Shown: one piece after another, positions 19,238 to 28,393 of the stretch
Position numbering within the stretch: position 1 is the first letter of the stretch
How the letters are laid out: the number at the start of each line of letters is the position of its first letter
NCBI GenBank assembly: GCA_019155205.2
Contig: JAHNZQ020003149.1
Span: 1,182,487 to 1,246,486 of the forward strand
Direction: 5' to 3'
Origin: Gracilaria vermiculophylla
Lineage: Eukaryota; Rhodophyta; Florideophyceae; Gracilariales; Gracilariaceae
Length of the DNA: 64,000 nucleotides
Position numbers and translations under genes: made by a program
The notes under the pieces: generated by a model
Database searches by the model: none
What the model saw: the letters and a program-made list of their open reading frames with translations, nothing else
What the model was told of the DNA's origin: nothing

Positions 19238-20488
19238 TCACACTTCCAGTCTCAGTACGCTCCCGCTCTGTCCACCAGCAAAAACAGTCTGCTTTTCTCC
19301 TTTCACCATGTCCACGGCAAACAGCTTGCCATCTGAACGCATCGTTTGTTGCGGGCTCAGCAAACTTCGCCGATCCCAAAACTTCACACACCCATCCACA
19401 CCAGTGCTCACTACCAACATCTCTTCAGCAATGATGTCTGTCACTATTCCTCGATGAGCCTCCCGCTTTCCACACGCGCCCACAACGCCTTTGCCTGATC
19501 TCCCGTCAACCATGCGTACCGCCCCATCTACGGCACTCACCACGAGTAAATCACCGCTCTGTACAGTCGCTATCGACGTCAAACTCTTTCCTCCGCTTGG
19601 AATCGTCGTCTTCTTCAAGCATGATTCTGCGCAAAACACGTTTGTGAACCCGTCCCAGCCGACGGAGATGATTTCGTTTTCGCGCCAGACCAGCCCGCTG
19701 ACGCACAGGTTCCCATCGGTCACCCTACTTGCCGCGATACTCGGTACACTTTTCCGTTTCTTCGCTTCAGACCCTTCTGCCACCACACCGTCGAGGCAGT
19801 CTTGAGTCAACCAAATCGAACCGTCCACGCAGCCGAGAGCAGCCACATTGCTTTTGTGCTTCACACTTGCCGCAGAGAATGATGCTGCCTTTGTCTCCCT
19901 CGTGTCCATTCGGGACACGAGTTGCGCATCGCTACCATTCATATGCCACACACATGCTGTCTGGTCAGACGATACTGTCAGAAAGTGACTTTCACTGAGC
20001 CATTGCACATCCTTCACAGGAGCCTTGTGAGGTTCGGAGAAGTTAGCTTCATTCAACAGTACCTCTCCTCCATGTAATATTGACACCCGTCCGGAGAACA
20101 GGCCAACCAGCACTCGGCCATTGGCATCGGCATGAAGCGAAGAAATCCAACTCTCCGAAACGGCTGTATCGCCCTTAGAGTTCGGTTCTGGAACGGGGAG
20201 GTAGTACGTGAGAGTGAGCGTGATTTCGAACGATAGATTCCGCCGTTCAAGATATTTCTCCAGTGTTGTACGCAATGGTGTCTCGTCGACCAGAAAGTGA
20301 AAAGCTGGCTTATCGTCTTCCGGAAGATTGAGCAAGGTGTGCACCACCGTTCGTAGAGACTTGCGTCCAAAATGAGCCGGGACTTGAAGCACCGCATTGT
20401 CGGCGGCCTTGTATTGCTCTTGTTCCACCCCACGTTTAAAGCGTACCTGCAGAGCTCTAGATGATGCAGTTACGGTAGAGCCCACCAT
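19238..20488 (-). CDS. YTM1: Ribosome biogenesis protein WDR12/YTM1
   Basis: A 416-residue protein. Residues about 14-88 form an NLE domain, including VQVPAHFGRKSLRTVVHTLL and FLVDETPLRTTLEKYL, which matches the NLE domain of WDR12/Ytm1 closely. The rest folds as a seven-bladed WD40 propeller; visible repeats include VSSDQTACVWHM, VSAVDGAVRMVD and VSTGVDGCVKFWDRR. In yeast and animals the protein joins Erb1/BOP1 and Nop7/PES1 in the PeBoW complex for 60S maturation, and the NLE domain recruits the AAA ATPase Rea1/midasin. Length is close to the family norm (yeast 460). The ATG is at 20488. It is divergent from ARP5 across about 525 bp. There are no introns. Confidence 0.92.
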   Translation of the reverse strand: MVGSTVTASSRALQVRFKRGVEQEQYKAADNAVLQVPAHFGRKSLRTVVHTLLNLPEDDKPAFHFLVDETPLRTTLEKYLERRNLSFEITLTLTYYLPVPEPNSKGDTAVSESWISSLHADANGRVLVGLFSGRVSILHGGEVLLNEANFSEPHKAPVKDVQWLSESHFLTVSSDQTACVWHMNGSDAQLVSRMDTRETKAASFSAASVKHKSNVAALGCVDGSIWLTQDCLDGVVAEGSEAKKRKSVPSIAASRVTDGNLCVSGLVWRENEIISVGWDGFTNVFCAESCLKKTTIPSGGKSLTSIATVQSGDLLVVSAVDGAVRMVDGRSGKGVVGACGKREAHRGIVTDIIAEEMLVVSTGVDGCVKFWDRRSLLSPQQTMRSDGKLFAVDMVKGEKQTVFAGGQSGSVLRLEV

Positions 20489-21014
20489 TTTCTAATTAGC
20501 GCCAGATTGGCCGTTGAGAACAGAAATATTAGTTGACCAGGTTCACAGGTGCGTTGAAAATTGAAGGCGACACGCTTTTTCTATCCTCTCTCACCAAATC
20601 CGTCTACTTGTTTGATGCCCTAGTCAGTAGATGCAACGCGTACCTTTCGTTTGTGAACCTTTAGAGCCCTTCCAATTGCGTTGCTTCTATTTGATTCCTC
20701 GCTCTGACTCTAGAACTTTGAAGAAAGACCACTCGTTGACCGCGGTAGCGGTTGACACCAGCAGTGCGCGAACCTCGATCCAACCGTCGGCGACGGGGGA
20801 GTAGATGTCTTGGCCTGTATATGGTCACATGATCGCGAAAATGATGACACGTTGCACTGATCCGGCAAATGATCTTTGTTTGTGCGCGCAAGAACGCATC
20901 AATTCTAGAGCGGCTCCGCAGCCGAGCCATGGTCGCTCCCGCCCGCACACCACCGCCTTGCTTGCGAACGGCCAAAGGGCGTGCTCCCCACGGCTCGGTC
21001 GCGAACGCGCTCAA
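20489..21014. promoter_or_regulatory. Shared divergent promoter region of WDR12 and ARP5
   Basis: 526 bp between two divergent nuclear housekeeping genes, measured to the preferred ARP5 start. It includes an in-frame ATG at 20805 that would extend ARP5 by 70 residues lacking conserved features. No TATA box is evident. Confidence 0.4.
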
Positions 21015-23480
21015 ATGGCGGGCGAGAAACATCGGCAGCGAGCGGAACCAGACTTTTTCTTGGATGATCCTCCGCCACTTCCCAACAAGACAATAACACC
21101 AGACCAGTATCGTGCAAATGACGTGTATTCCGCTTCGAAGGCGATCGTTTTCGACTTGGGCTCGTCCACCCTTCGCGCCGGATTCTCGCGCTGCGTCGAG
21201 CCTCTCATGCAGCTCCCGCCCTACGTGGCTCGTCTGAAGGACCCTGAAACTGGCATACGAACGTTTCTCATCGGCACTGATGCGTTGACTTCGTCGGCGC
21301 GCTCCACTGCGAAGCCGGCTTACAAGTCGGGTTTGCCCAACAACCCTGCTCTGATGGAGAGATTGTTGGACGGAACGCTGGCTGGTTTAGGATTGGCGGA
21401 CGAGTCGCAAGTCAACCACAGCTTTGTGTTGACCGAAGCGCCTATGCAACCCAATTCCGCGAGAGCGCTCATAATGGAGTTGATTTTTGAGGCATACGAA
21501 GCCCCTTCTATATGCTTTGGCGTGGACGCCTTGTTCAGTTACTATTGGAACTGCAAAGCGCGTGGGGGCGTTTCGTTTAAGAATCGGAGCAGTTGCGTTG
21601 TTTCCTGCGGGTACTATTCGACGCATGTGCTTCCAATTGTGCAGGGAAAGTTGCACGCATGTGGCGTGAAGCGAATCAATGTTGGAGGCTCAGAAATGTC
21701 AGACCAGCTTGCCAGAAGGCTGCAATTGTTGAATCCAGAACACGCCGGCGTGCTGTCGGCGAACCGTTGCGAACTGCTGAAAGAAAGGGTGTGCTATGTC
21801 TCTGAAGACTACGATAACGAACTGTTGAGGATACAATCTGATGTCGACTACTACAACAAGATCGCCAGGACTGTCAAGGTCCCTACGGGTGATGGCGCTG
21901 AAAAGCCCCCTCTGTCAGTGGAGGAAAAGGAGAAATTGAAGCAGGCGCGAAGTGAAAACGGGCGTCGTCTAAGCGAAATGATGAAAGAAAAGCGGCGCGC
22001 TCGAAAGGAGAAAGGCTCTGGCACCGATGACGCCACCGAAATCGCATCCTACACAGAAGAGGAGGTGCAGCTCCTTTACGAGGCAATGAGGGACCTTTAC
22101 CAACTGAAGCGCATCGAAGAAATGCGTGAGCTGGACGAGGATGGCTATTACCTTGCACTATCGCACTTGAACATGGAAGCCACGTCAGCTTTGTTGGCCG
22201 AGATCGACAAGAGGCAAGAAAGGCTCGACGACGAGCGGGAAAAGCTAGGGGAAGCGAAATGTCGGGCAGCAGAGGAGGCATGGTGGAAACGCATTCATGA
22301 AGATGAGTTGCTGTCCATGTCTGACTCTGAGCTCAACGCGGGAGAACTCAAGCGCAAGCGACAAATACGAGCTTGGCGCGGCGCCGCCGAAGCAAGAGAG
22401 CGAACCAAGCGAGCAAAGGAGGCAGAAAAGGCTGAAAAAGAGCGACAAGCTGAAGAGAAAAGAAAAATGAAGGAGGAACGGCCAAAAGAGTACCTCGCCG
22501 GGCTTCGAAAAGAGCGAGAGAGCCTGGCTGGGCGTATAAAGAAGAAAAAGGCTGCACGTGCGGCAGGCTCTGACAGGAGATCACAGGCGGCAAGAGAGCG
22601 CATGCGTCTTCTGGCGCAGCATGCTGGCAACAAGCCCGGATTCGACGACGGCCCGGGAAAGGGAAGGGGCCGTGGAAGGGGTCGCGGACGACGCACAAGG
22701 GGTCGCGGGCGGGGAAGAGGGCGGGGACGGGGCAGTAGAAAATCGAAGAGTGACGCCGATGACGACAACTTTGGATGGAACGACGAGGATTGGGAGGTGT
22801 ACAAGTCAATGAGGGTCGGAGGCAATGAGTCTGATTCGGATGAAAACTCTGCGGAAGAGAAGGCGAGGCTGCAGGAGGTGCGAGAAGAAATAATGGAGTT
22901 GGTCCCAGATGAGGTAGACCCAACGATTTCTCGACCTGAGGGCGTGGCGCTGTTGTACGAAGAGAACAAATACGCGGATGAGTTCGCCGTGACAGTGGAC
23001 AGGATTCGAACGCCAGAGTTGATGTTTCAACCAACGTTGGCCGGTGTGGAGCAATGTGGACTAATTGAGGCTCTGCGCATGGCGGTCGGGAAACGGTCAG
23101 ACATAGTGAAAGAGGTGTTTCTGACCGGCGGTGTGGCGCGGACGTATGGACTTCGAGAACGAATCTGTGCGGAGTTGCGGCGATGCTTCCCGTCGAACAT
23201 GGGCGATGACATTGTCAAGGGAGTGCACTTTGCGGACGATGCGGTTCTGGACGCGTGGAAGGGGGCTGCGCTGTTTGCCGAACACGGCGGGGATTCGTTC
23301 GAGAGGGCGTGCATCACCAAGGCAGAGTTCGAGGAGATGGGCAACGGATACCTCAAAGAGCATGCGCTTGGCAACGTGTTCGTGCCGACGCCGATTCTTT
23401 CTGCGGCCGACCTGGAGCTTAAAAAGAAGATGCAGAAGCAGGCCAGCAAGCGAGGCCGGTCGCGATCGAGGCTGGGCTAG
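21015..23480 (+). CDS. ARP5: Actin-related protein 5 (INO80 chromatin-remodelling subunit)
   Basis: An 821-residue actin-fold protein. The phosphate-1 loop region KAIVFDLGSSTLRAGFS lies about residues 45-61. The core continues with FVLTEAPMQPNSARALIMELIFEAY and CGYYSTHVLPIVQGK, and the C-terminal lobe with FLTGGVARTYGLRERI and LDAWKGAALFA, the latter typical of ARP5 (DAW-x-GA). A long charged, coiled-coil-like insertion (about residues 310-560) separates the lobes, as in yeast Arp5, where the insertion grips the nucleosome and binds Ies6. Unusually it ends in an Arg-Gly tract (about 22660-22740) before an acidic stretch. The start at 21015 is preferred because ARP5 homology begins soon after; the frame is open to an ATG at 20805. 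There are no introns. Confidence 0.9.
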   Translation: MAGEKHRQRAEPDFFLDDPPPLPNKTITPDQYRANDVYSASKAIVFDLGSSTLRAGFSRCVEPLMQLPPYVARLKDPETGIRTFLIGTDALTSSARSTAKPAYKSGLPNNPALMERLLDGTLAGLGLADESQVNHSFVLTEAPMQPNSARALIMELIFEAYEAPSICFGVDALFSYYWNCKARGGVSFKNRSSCVVSCGYYSTHVLPIVQGKLHACGVKRINVGGSEMSDQLARRLQLLNPEHAGVLSANRCELLKERVCYVSEDYDNELLRIQSDVDYYNKIARTVKVPTGDGAEKPPLSVEEKEKLKQARSENGRRLSEMMKEKRRARKEKGSGTDDATEIASYTEEEVQLLYEAMRDLYQLKRIEEMRELDEDGYYLALSHLNMEATSALLAEIDKRQERLDDEREKLGEAKCRAAEEAWWKRIHEDELLSMSDSELNAGELKRKRQIRAWRGAAEARERTKRAKEAEKAEKERQAEEKRKMKEERPKEYLAGLRKERESLAGRIKKKKAARAAGSDRRSQAARERMRLLAQHAGNKPGFDDGPGKGRGRGRGRGRRTRGRGRGRGRGRGSRKSKSDADDDNFGWNDEDWEVYKSMRVGGNESDSDENSAEEKARLQEVREEIMELVPDEVDPTISRPEGVALLYEENKYADEFAVTVDRIRTPELMFQPTLAGVEQCGLIEALRMAVGKRSDIVKEVFLTGGVARTYGLRERICAELRRCFPSNMGDDIVKGVHFADDAVLDAWKGAALFAEHGGDSFERACITKAEFEEMGNGYLKEHALGNVFVPTPILSAADLELKKKMQKQASKRGRSRSRLG

Positions 23481-23680
23481 GTGGGTGGGTGGGCGCAGCA
23501 GCCAACTGCGCTGGCCGCCTGTATGTTTTCGGGGGCGGGGCAGCCATTGTCGCACGGTGAAGGCGCACGACACGCGAGGGGCGCGCCACGTGTAGGCTGC
23601 GCGCGAAGAAGGCCAGCGCACAGAAGGGCGCGGGGCGCACCATCGTTGCGCCGCGGTTTGGCAGCGCAACAGCGGCGCAA

Positions 23681-23716
<36 letters not shown>

Positions 23717-23755
23717 GCCGCGAGCGATTGCGCAGTCGCCGCCTCCACGCATACA
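23481..23755. promoter_or_regulatory. KCS upstream region with (GTCGCC)n hexamer repeat
   Basis: The 275 bp between ARP5 and the KCS gene include an uninterrupted GTCGCC hexamer array, about 5.8 copies, at 23682-23716, ending about 40 bp before the KCS start codon. A related array in the opposite orientation is found upstream of NDUFAF7. Confidence 0.5.
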
Positions 23756-25396
23756 ATGCCGGCCTTGGACAACTCCCCCCCCACCATGCGGCGCCGAAAC
23801 GCCACAGACCGCTCGCCCGAGAACGGCTCCACCCTGTACAGCCTCGCCGAATCCACGCGGCTGGCGTGGGAGCGCGTTCGTCGCCTGTACGCCACGGATC
23901 CGAACGCGCGCGCCTACTCGCTAGCCGATGTGCGGCGGGGATACAACGCGTACGACCCGTTCACTTCGAAGAGGATTGTGGGCGCGCTGTGCTGCGTGCT
24001 GGTGGCCACGCTTGTCCCCGACGCGTACTCGAAGAGAGAGCGGCTGGCTCGCTTGGCTGAGCATCTGCTCCGCGCGCGAATCGCCGACATTGCTGTGGCG
24101 TGCGCAGTTCTCGCTTCGCTGGTGCTTGTTTATAGCTTTCGAAAACCAAATCCCGTGTACCTCATTGACCTGGAGACGTTCCAGCCGCCAGAGCGGTACC
24201 ACGTCAGTGTGGATCGCTACATGAAAACGACGCTGGCCGCCAACAAGTTTGACGAGGATGCGATTGCGTTCCAGAAGAAACTGTTGTCTCGCAACGGCAT
24301 AGGAGGTAAAAGCGCTTTTCCGGCTGGGATCCTCGAGCACTGCCACACGATTCCCGAGAACGACGGCGACGAGAGGGCGGTTTGCAACATGCATTTTGCG
24401 AGGGAGGAGGCGGAACTGGTGCTGTTCAGCTGCATGGACGCGCTGTTGCTTCGGAACAAGCTGGACCCCAAGGCAATCGACCTGCTGGTGGTGAACTGCT
24501 CGCTGTTCAACCCGACGCCGAGCCTGTCGGCCATGCTTGTGAACAAGTACAAGATGAAAAGCTCAGTGCGCACGTACAACCTGGCTGGGATGGGGTGCTC
24601 GGCGGGGCTCATCTCCGTTGACCTGGCCAAGGACCTGCTGCAGGTGCACCGCAACGCGATCTGCGTGGTGGTGTCGACGGAGAACATCACGCAAAACTGG
24701 TACCTGGGGCGCGAGCGGTCCATGCTGATCACCAACACGCTGTTTCGCATGGGCGGGGCGGCGGTGCTGCTGAGCAACCGCGGGAGCGACCGGTGGCGGG
24801 CGCGGTACGTGCTCAAGCACACGGTGCGCACGCACGTCGGGGCGGACGACCTGGCGTACGACTCGATCTTTCAGATGGAGGACAAGAGCGGGATTCGCGG
24901 GGTGAAGCTGTCCAAGAACATCATGGACGTGGCGGGCGGGGCGCTGAAGAAAAACGTGACGACGCTGGCGCCGTTGGTGTTCCCGCTGTCGGAGCACGTG
25001 AAGTTTGGGCTGCACGTGGTGCGCAGGAAGGTGCTGGGGCAGCAGCTGGAGCCGTACGTGCCGGACTTTCACAAGGCGTTTGAGCACTTTTGCATCCACA
25101 CGGGGGGGAGGGCGGTGATCGACGTGATGCAGGAGGCGTTGAAGCTGAGCAGGCAGGACGTGGAGGCGAGCCGGTACGCGCTGCGGCGGTACGGAAACAC
25201 GTCGTCGGCGTCGGTGTGGTACGAGCTCAAGTTCCACGAGAACATGGGGCGGGTGCGGCGGGGGGACCGCGTGTGGCAGATAGCGTTCGGGTCGGGCTTC
25301 AAGTGCAACTCTGTGGTGTGGGAGTGCGTGCGCAGCGTGGAGGGCGAGCGGCGCAGCATCTGCGAGCAGGCGCTGGCGGAGGTGCGCGGACAGTGA
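23756..25396 (+). CDS. 3-ketoacyl-CoA synthase (FAE1/KCS-type elongase condensing enzyme)
   Basis: A 546-residue condensing enzyme that elongates long-chain acyl-CoA with malonyl-CoA in the ER. Two hydrophobic segments (about residues 74-92 and 110-130) precede the catalytic domain, as in plant KCS. VYLIDLETFQPPE is the typical FAE1 start. The catalytic triad is visible: Cys281 in NLAGMGCSAGLI, His448 in CIHTGGRA, and Asn518 in GFKCNSVVW. ENITQNWYLG and MLITNTLFRMGGAAVLLSN are characteristic of the family. Length is slightly above the plant norm (about 500). GC at third positions is very high, rising along the gene. The start is the first ATG. There are no introns. Confidence 0.93.
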   Translation: MPALDNSPPTMRRRNATDRSPENGSTLYSLAESTRLAWERVRRLYATDPNARAYSLADVRRGYNAYDPFTSKRIVGALCCVLVATLVPDAYSKRERLARLAEHLLRARIADIAVACAVLASLVLVYSFRKPNPVYLIDLETFQPPERYHVSVDRYMKTTLAANKFDEDAIAFQKKLLSRNGIGGKSAFPAGILEHCHTIPENDGDERAVCNMHFAREEAELVLFSCMDALLLRNKLDPKAIDLLVVNCSLFNPTPSLSAMLVNKYKMKSSVRTYNLAGMGCSAGLISVDLAKDLLQVHRNAICVVVSTENITQNWYLGRERSMLITNTLFRMGGAAVLLSNRGSDRWRARYVLKHTVRTHVGADDLAYDSIFQMEDKSGIRGVKLSKNIMDVAGGALKKNVTTLAPLVFPLSEHVKFGLHVVRRKVLGQQLEPYVPDFHKAFEHFCIHTGGRAVIDVMQEALKLSRQDVEASRYALRRYGNTSSASVWYELKFHENMGRVRRGDRVWQIAFGSGFKCNSVVWECVRSVEGERRSICEQALAEVRGQ

Positions 25397-25447
25397 GAGA
25401 TTTATTTTTGAACACATGTGGGGGGACGTTTTTGTACACACACACAC

Positions 25448-25479
<32 letters not shown>

Positions 25480-25522
25480 GCACATACACGGCGCGGCGGC
25501 GTGCACGGCTGCGCGGAGGCGT
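25397..25522. repeat. (CA)n microsatellite
   Basis: Between the KCS stop and the next gene's stop is a CA-dinucleotide tract at about 25437-25478, interrupted by two CT steps. It lies in the shared 3' flank of two convergent genes. Confidence 0.8.
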
Positions 25523-26470
25523 CTACGGGTGCGCGGCGGCGGCGGCGGGACGGCGGCGGCGGCGGCGACGCAGGAAGCGCCACCACGAAGGGCGCGGCGG
25601 CGGCGGCGGCGGCGGCGGCGGGGCGCGCGGGTGCTGCAGGAAGCCGACGTAGTCGTCGGCGTGCCAGCTGAAGTCGGCGGGGGGCGGCGGGCGCGCGGCG
25701 GGCGGCGGCGCGGGCGCGGCGGCAGGCGCAGGCGCGCACGCGGGCGCGGCGCGGCGGCGGTCGCGGCGCGCGGGCAGGCCGAGGCGCTCGGCGAGCGTGG
25801 GCGGCTGCACGCGCAGCAGCGAGGGGCGCGTGTAGGCGGGGCGCGGCCTGTACAGGTCGCGCATGTTGCGCAGGCTGGTGGGCCAGCGCGCGCCGTCGGC
25901 GGGGTCGGGCGTGTGCAGCGGGTCGGCGGCGTCCAGGTGGAGCAGGTCGGCGTGGTGGCGCTCGGCGCTCCAGTGGCGGCGGCGCGGCAGCGGCGGCGGC
26001 TCGGGCGCGGCGGCGTGCAGGTCGGTGCGCACGCGCGCGGCGGCGGCGGCGCGCGGCGGCGCGCGCGGCGGCGCGGCGGCGCGCGCGCGGCGCGCGCCGT
26101 GGTAGACGTCGTGCACGTCCGACGCGCAGCGCTTGTCGGCGGCGGCGCGCGGGCGCGGCAGCGGCGCGTCGCGCGCGCGCACGGCGCTGCGCTCGCGGCG
26201 CACGAACACCTTGGCCTTGGGCAGGCGCGTGAAGGAGGGCGGGTGCAGGAAGGCGTCGTCCGTGCTGGCGCCGCTGGAGCGCGAGATTGTGCTGGTGCTG
26301 GCGTGCGGCGGCGACGGCGACGGGCGCGGCGGCTGCGCGAGCGGCGGCTGCGGCTGCGGCAGCGGCGGCGGCGGCGGCGGCGACAGCGGCGGCGTGGTGG
26401 GCGTCAGCGCGCTGCGGAGCGACGAGCGCGACGACGCCGGCGAGAGCGAGGGCGACGGCGACGCGACCAT
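25523..26470 (-). CDS. Hypothetical proline-rich protein
   Basis: A 315-residue minus-strand frame from the ATG at 26470. Residues 1-55 are Ser/Pro-rich. The middle has less repetitive, protein-like sequence, including SFTRLPKAKVFVRRERSAV, DKRCASDVHDVYHG and RRRHWSAERHHADLLHLD. Then come TSLRNMRDLYRPRPAYTRPSLL and, near the C-terminus, FSWHADDYVGFLQHP before a Pro run and a basic tail. These blocks, unlike the surrounding GC noise, use His, Asp, Tyr, Phe and Trp, which random GC-rich DNA rarely encodes. No domain is recognised. The frame stays open upstream to 27340 without another ATG. A 23-nt C run on the coding strand and a CAATGG hexamer array lie upstream. Confidence 0.5.
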   Translation of the reverse strand: MVASPSPSLSPASSRSSLRSALTPTTPPLSPPPPPPLPQPQPPLAQPPRPSPSPPHASTSTISRSSGASTDDAFLHPPSFTRLPKAKVFVRRERSAVRARDAPLPRPRAAADKRCASDVHDVYHGARRARAAAPPRAPPRAAAAARVRTDLHAAAPEPPPLPRRRHWSAERHHADLLHLDAADPLHTPDPADGARWPTSLRNMRDLYRPRPAYTRPSLLRVQPPTLAERLGLPARRDRRRAAPACAPAPAAAPAPPPAARPPPPADFSWHADDYVGFLQHPRAPPPPPPPPPRPSWWRFLRRRRRRRPAAAAAHP

Positions 26471-26636
26471 GGCGGCGGCGATGCGGCGGCGATGGGGGCA
26501 ACGGCGATGGCGGCGGCGGCGGCGGCTGCGGCGGCGGCGGTGGCCGTGGGGGACACGGCAATGGCAACGGGCAGTAGTGGCAATGGCAATGGCAATGGCA
26601 ATGGCAATGGGGGCGGCGGCAATTGGGGATGGATGA

Positions 26637-26659
26637 GGGGGGGGGGGGGGGGGGGGGGG
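26637..26659. repeat. Poly-G tract (23 nt)
   Basis: An uninterrupted run of 23 G on the plus strand, about 170 bp upstream of the minus-strand start codon at 26470. It follows the (CAATGG)n array at about 26575-26611. Confidence 0.9.
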
Positions 26660-27045
26660 CGGGGACGGCGGGGACGGAAGACGGGGACAGCCGAGTGCGG
26701 GCGGAGTGGGGACGGGGCGCGTGGTGCTACGTGAGGGGCGGCTGGCGGAGAAGTGGGCGCTTAATGGGGCGCCGAGGGCAGGGCGATGGGCAGCGGGGCG
26801 GCGTGGCGCGCGCTTACGGCGCGCAGAGGCGCTGTTTGTTTTGGCTGAGCGCAGCGGCGCGCGCGGGGCGCGCGCGGGGCGCGGGGCGCGGCGGCGCGGC
26901 GGCGCAGCGGCGCGGCGACGCGGCGGCGCGGCGGCGCGACGGCGGCGGCGCGGCGGCGGTGCGCGCGGCAGCGCGGCAGTTTGGCGGCGGCACGCGCGCT
27001 GGCGGCCGTTGGCGCGGCGGTTGCTGCGGCGCGCGGCGCGCGGCG

Positions 27046-27340
27046 CGCGCTGTATTCCGCGCGCGCTCTCTCGGTGCGCGCGCGCGCGCGCGCGGCGCGC
27101 GGCTGGGACAGCGCGCGCGCGCCACACGTCCGGCCGCGCGCGCGCTGCCGGCGGCGCTGTCGCCGGCGCCGCGCGAGGGCGCCTCACTTTGGGCGACAAA
27201 CGGCGGCGGCGCGGAAGAAGGACGGTGCCTGTGCAGGGGATGCGGCGCGCGCGGCGCGCGCGCTGTATTCCGCGCGCGCTCTCTCTCCCTGCGCGAGCTC
27301 CCGCCGCCGCCGAGCGCCGCCGCCTCACTTTGGGCGACAA

Positions 27341-27345
<5 letters not shown>
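27046..27345. repeat. Duplicated two-part sequence element
   Basis: GCGCTGTATTCCGCGCGCGC followed by TCTCTC occurs at about 27047-27075 and again at about 27260-27288. The companion CCTCACTTTGGGCGACAA occurs at 27182 and 27323. Order and orientation are the same in both units, but the distance between the two parts differs (about 110 and 35 bp). A weaker copy, CGCGCTGTATTCGCGCC, occurs near 27602. Confidence 0.7.
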
Positions 27346-27377
<32 letters not shown>

Positions 27378-28054
27378 GCAATGGGGCGCGGCGCGAAAGC
27401 GCGAAGGTAATAGCACTACGTGGTGCGCGTGGGTGGCGGCGCGGCGCGCCGCCAGCGCTGCGGCGCCGCGGCCGCCGGCCGCGCGCACGGCGCCGCTGTC
27501 GGCCGGTCGGTGGCGCGCGCACACCGCCGCCGCCTGCCGTGAGTTTGTTCTCGCGCGCGCGCGTCACCTACGTGCGTCAGCCACAGCGCCGCGCGCGCCG
27601 CCGCGCTGTATTCGCGCCGCGCCAGCAGCCGCCGCGCCGCGCGGATCGACAGGCGCCCCACGGCGGCAGCGGCGGCGGTGGCGGCGGCGGCGGCGGCGGC
27701 GGGCGAGGGGGGCGCAACCGCCGCGGCGCGCGCGGTTCAACAGCAGACGCGAGTGTGTATTCATCGCGCTGCATTGCGCGCGCGGCGCGTGCTGACGTGC
27801 GGTCGCGCGCCGCGCGCCGCGCGCCGCTGCCGCGCTCGCACGTGCTGCCGCGCGCGCCGCGCAAGCGTGCGCTGCGGCGCCAGCTCGCGCCGCTCAGCCG
27901 CCAAGTCGCCGCGGACGGCCAGCCGCCGCGCGCGTCGACCGCTGTCGCTCCCATCGCGCCGCCGCGCCGCCGCGCCGCCGCGCCGCCGCGCCGCCGCACC
28001 GCCGCGCCTTGCGCGCTGCACACCCCCCCCGCGCCGCCCCCGCGAGCACGGCGG

Positions 28055-28085
<31 letters not shown>

Positions 28086-28393
28086 CACATCAACAGGTGT
28101 GCCACATGACGACGCGCGCGCGTCTTGCTGCGCCGCATGTGGCCGATCGATTTGGGCCGCGTCAAGCGGCGCGCCGCCGCTGCAGTGCATGCAGCTAAGG
28201 GGCCACTCGCCAGACATGCGCTTCTCCGCCGCTCGCACTCACCGATGGCTCGCGCCCAAGCGGATGCACGCCGCCCCAATTTGTGCGCATCATCTCACCA
28301 TTTGGCGCTTGCGCGCATTCAAAGCTCAACTTTTGCAAAAACGCCCAACGTCGCCGCCCCAAACTGTCGCCCGATCTCACCGTCGGCGCGCAC

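Larger units (their letters stand above)
26471..28393. other. 1.9-kb extremely GC-rich stretch with simple repeats
   Basis: It holds a hexamer (CAATGG)n array (about 26575-26611), a 23-base G run (26637-26659), GGC/GCC trinucleotide tracts, long CG alternations and a duplicated two-part motif (27046-27345). A (GGCGAC)n array is at about 28049-28085. Long frames exist on both strands but are made almost only of Arg, Ala, Pro and Gly, as expected for GC-biased noncoding DNA. Confidence 0.6.

Noticed and set aside
20805..21014. An ATG that would extend ARP5 by 70 residues
   Set aside because: The added residues show no ARP5-like sequence, and actin-fold homology begins shortly after the ATG at 21015.
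25418..28200. Several 140-600-codon frames on both strands (25418-26734, 26623-27795, 26981-28198, 25523-27340)
   Set aside because: In DNA this GC-rich, stop codons are rare. These frames overlap each other on all strands and consist almost only of Arg, Ala, Gly and Pro. Only the ATG-led part at 25523-26470 has protein-like islands.
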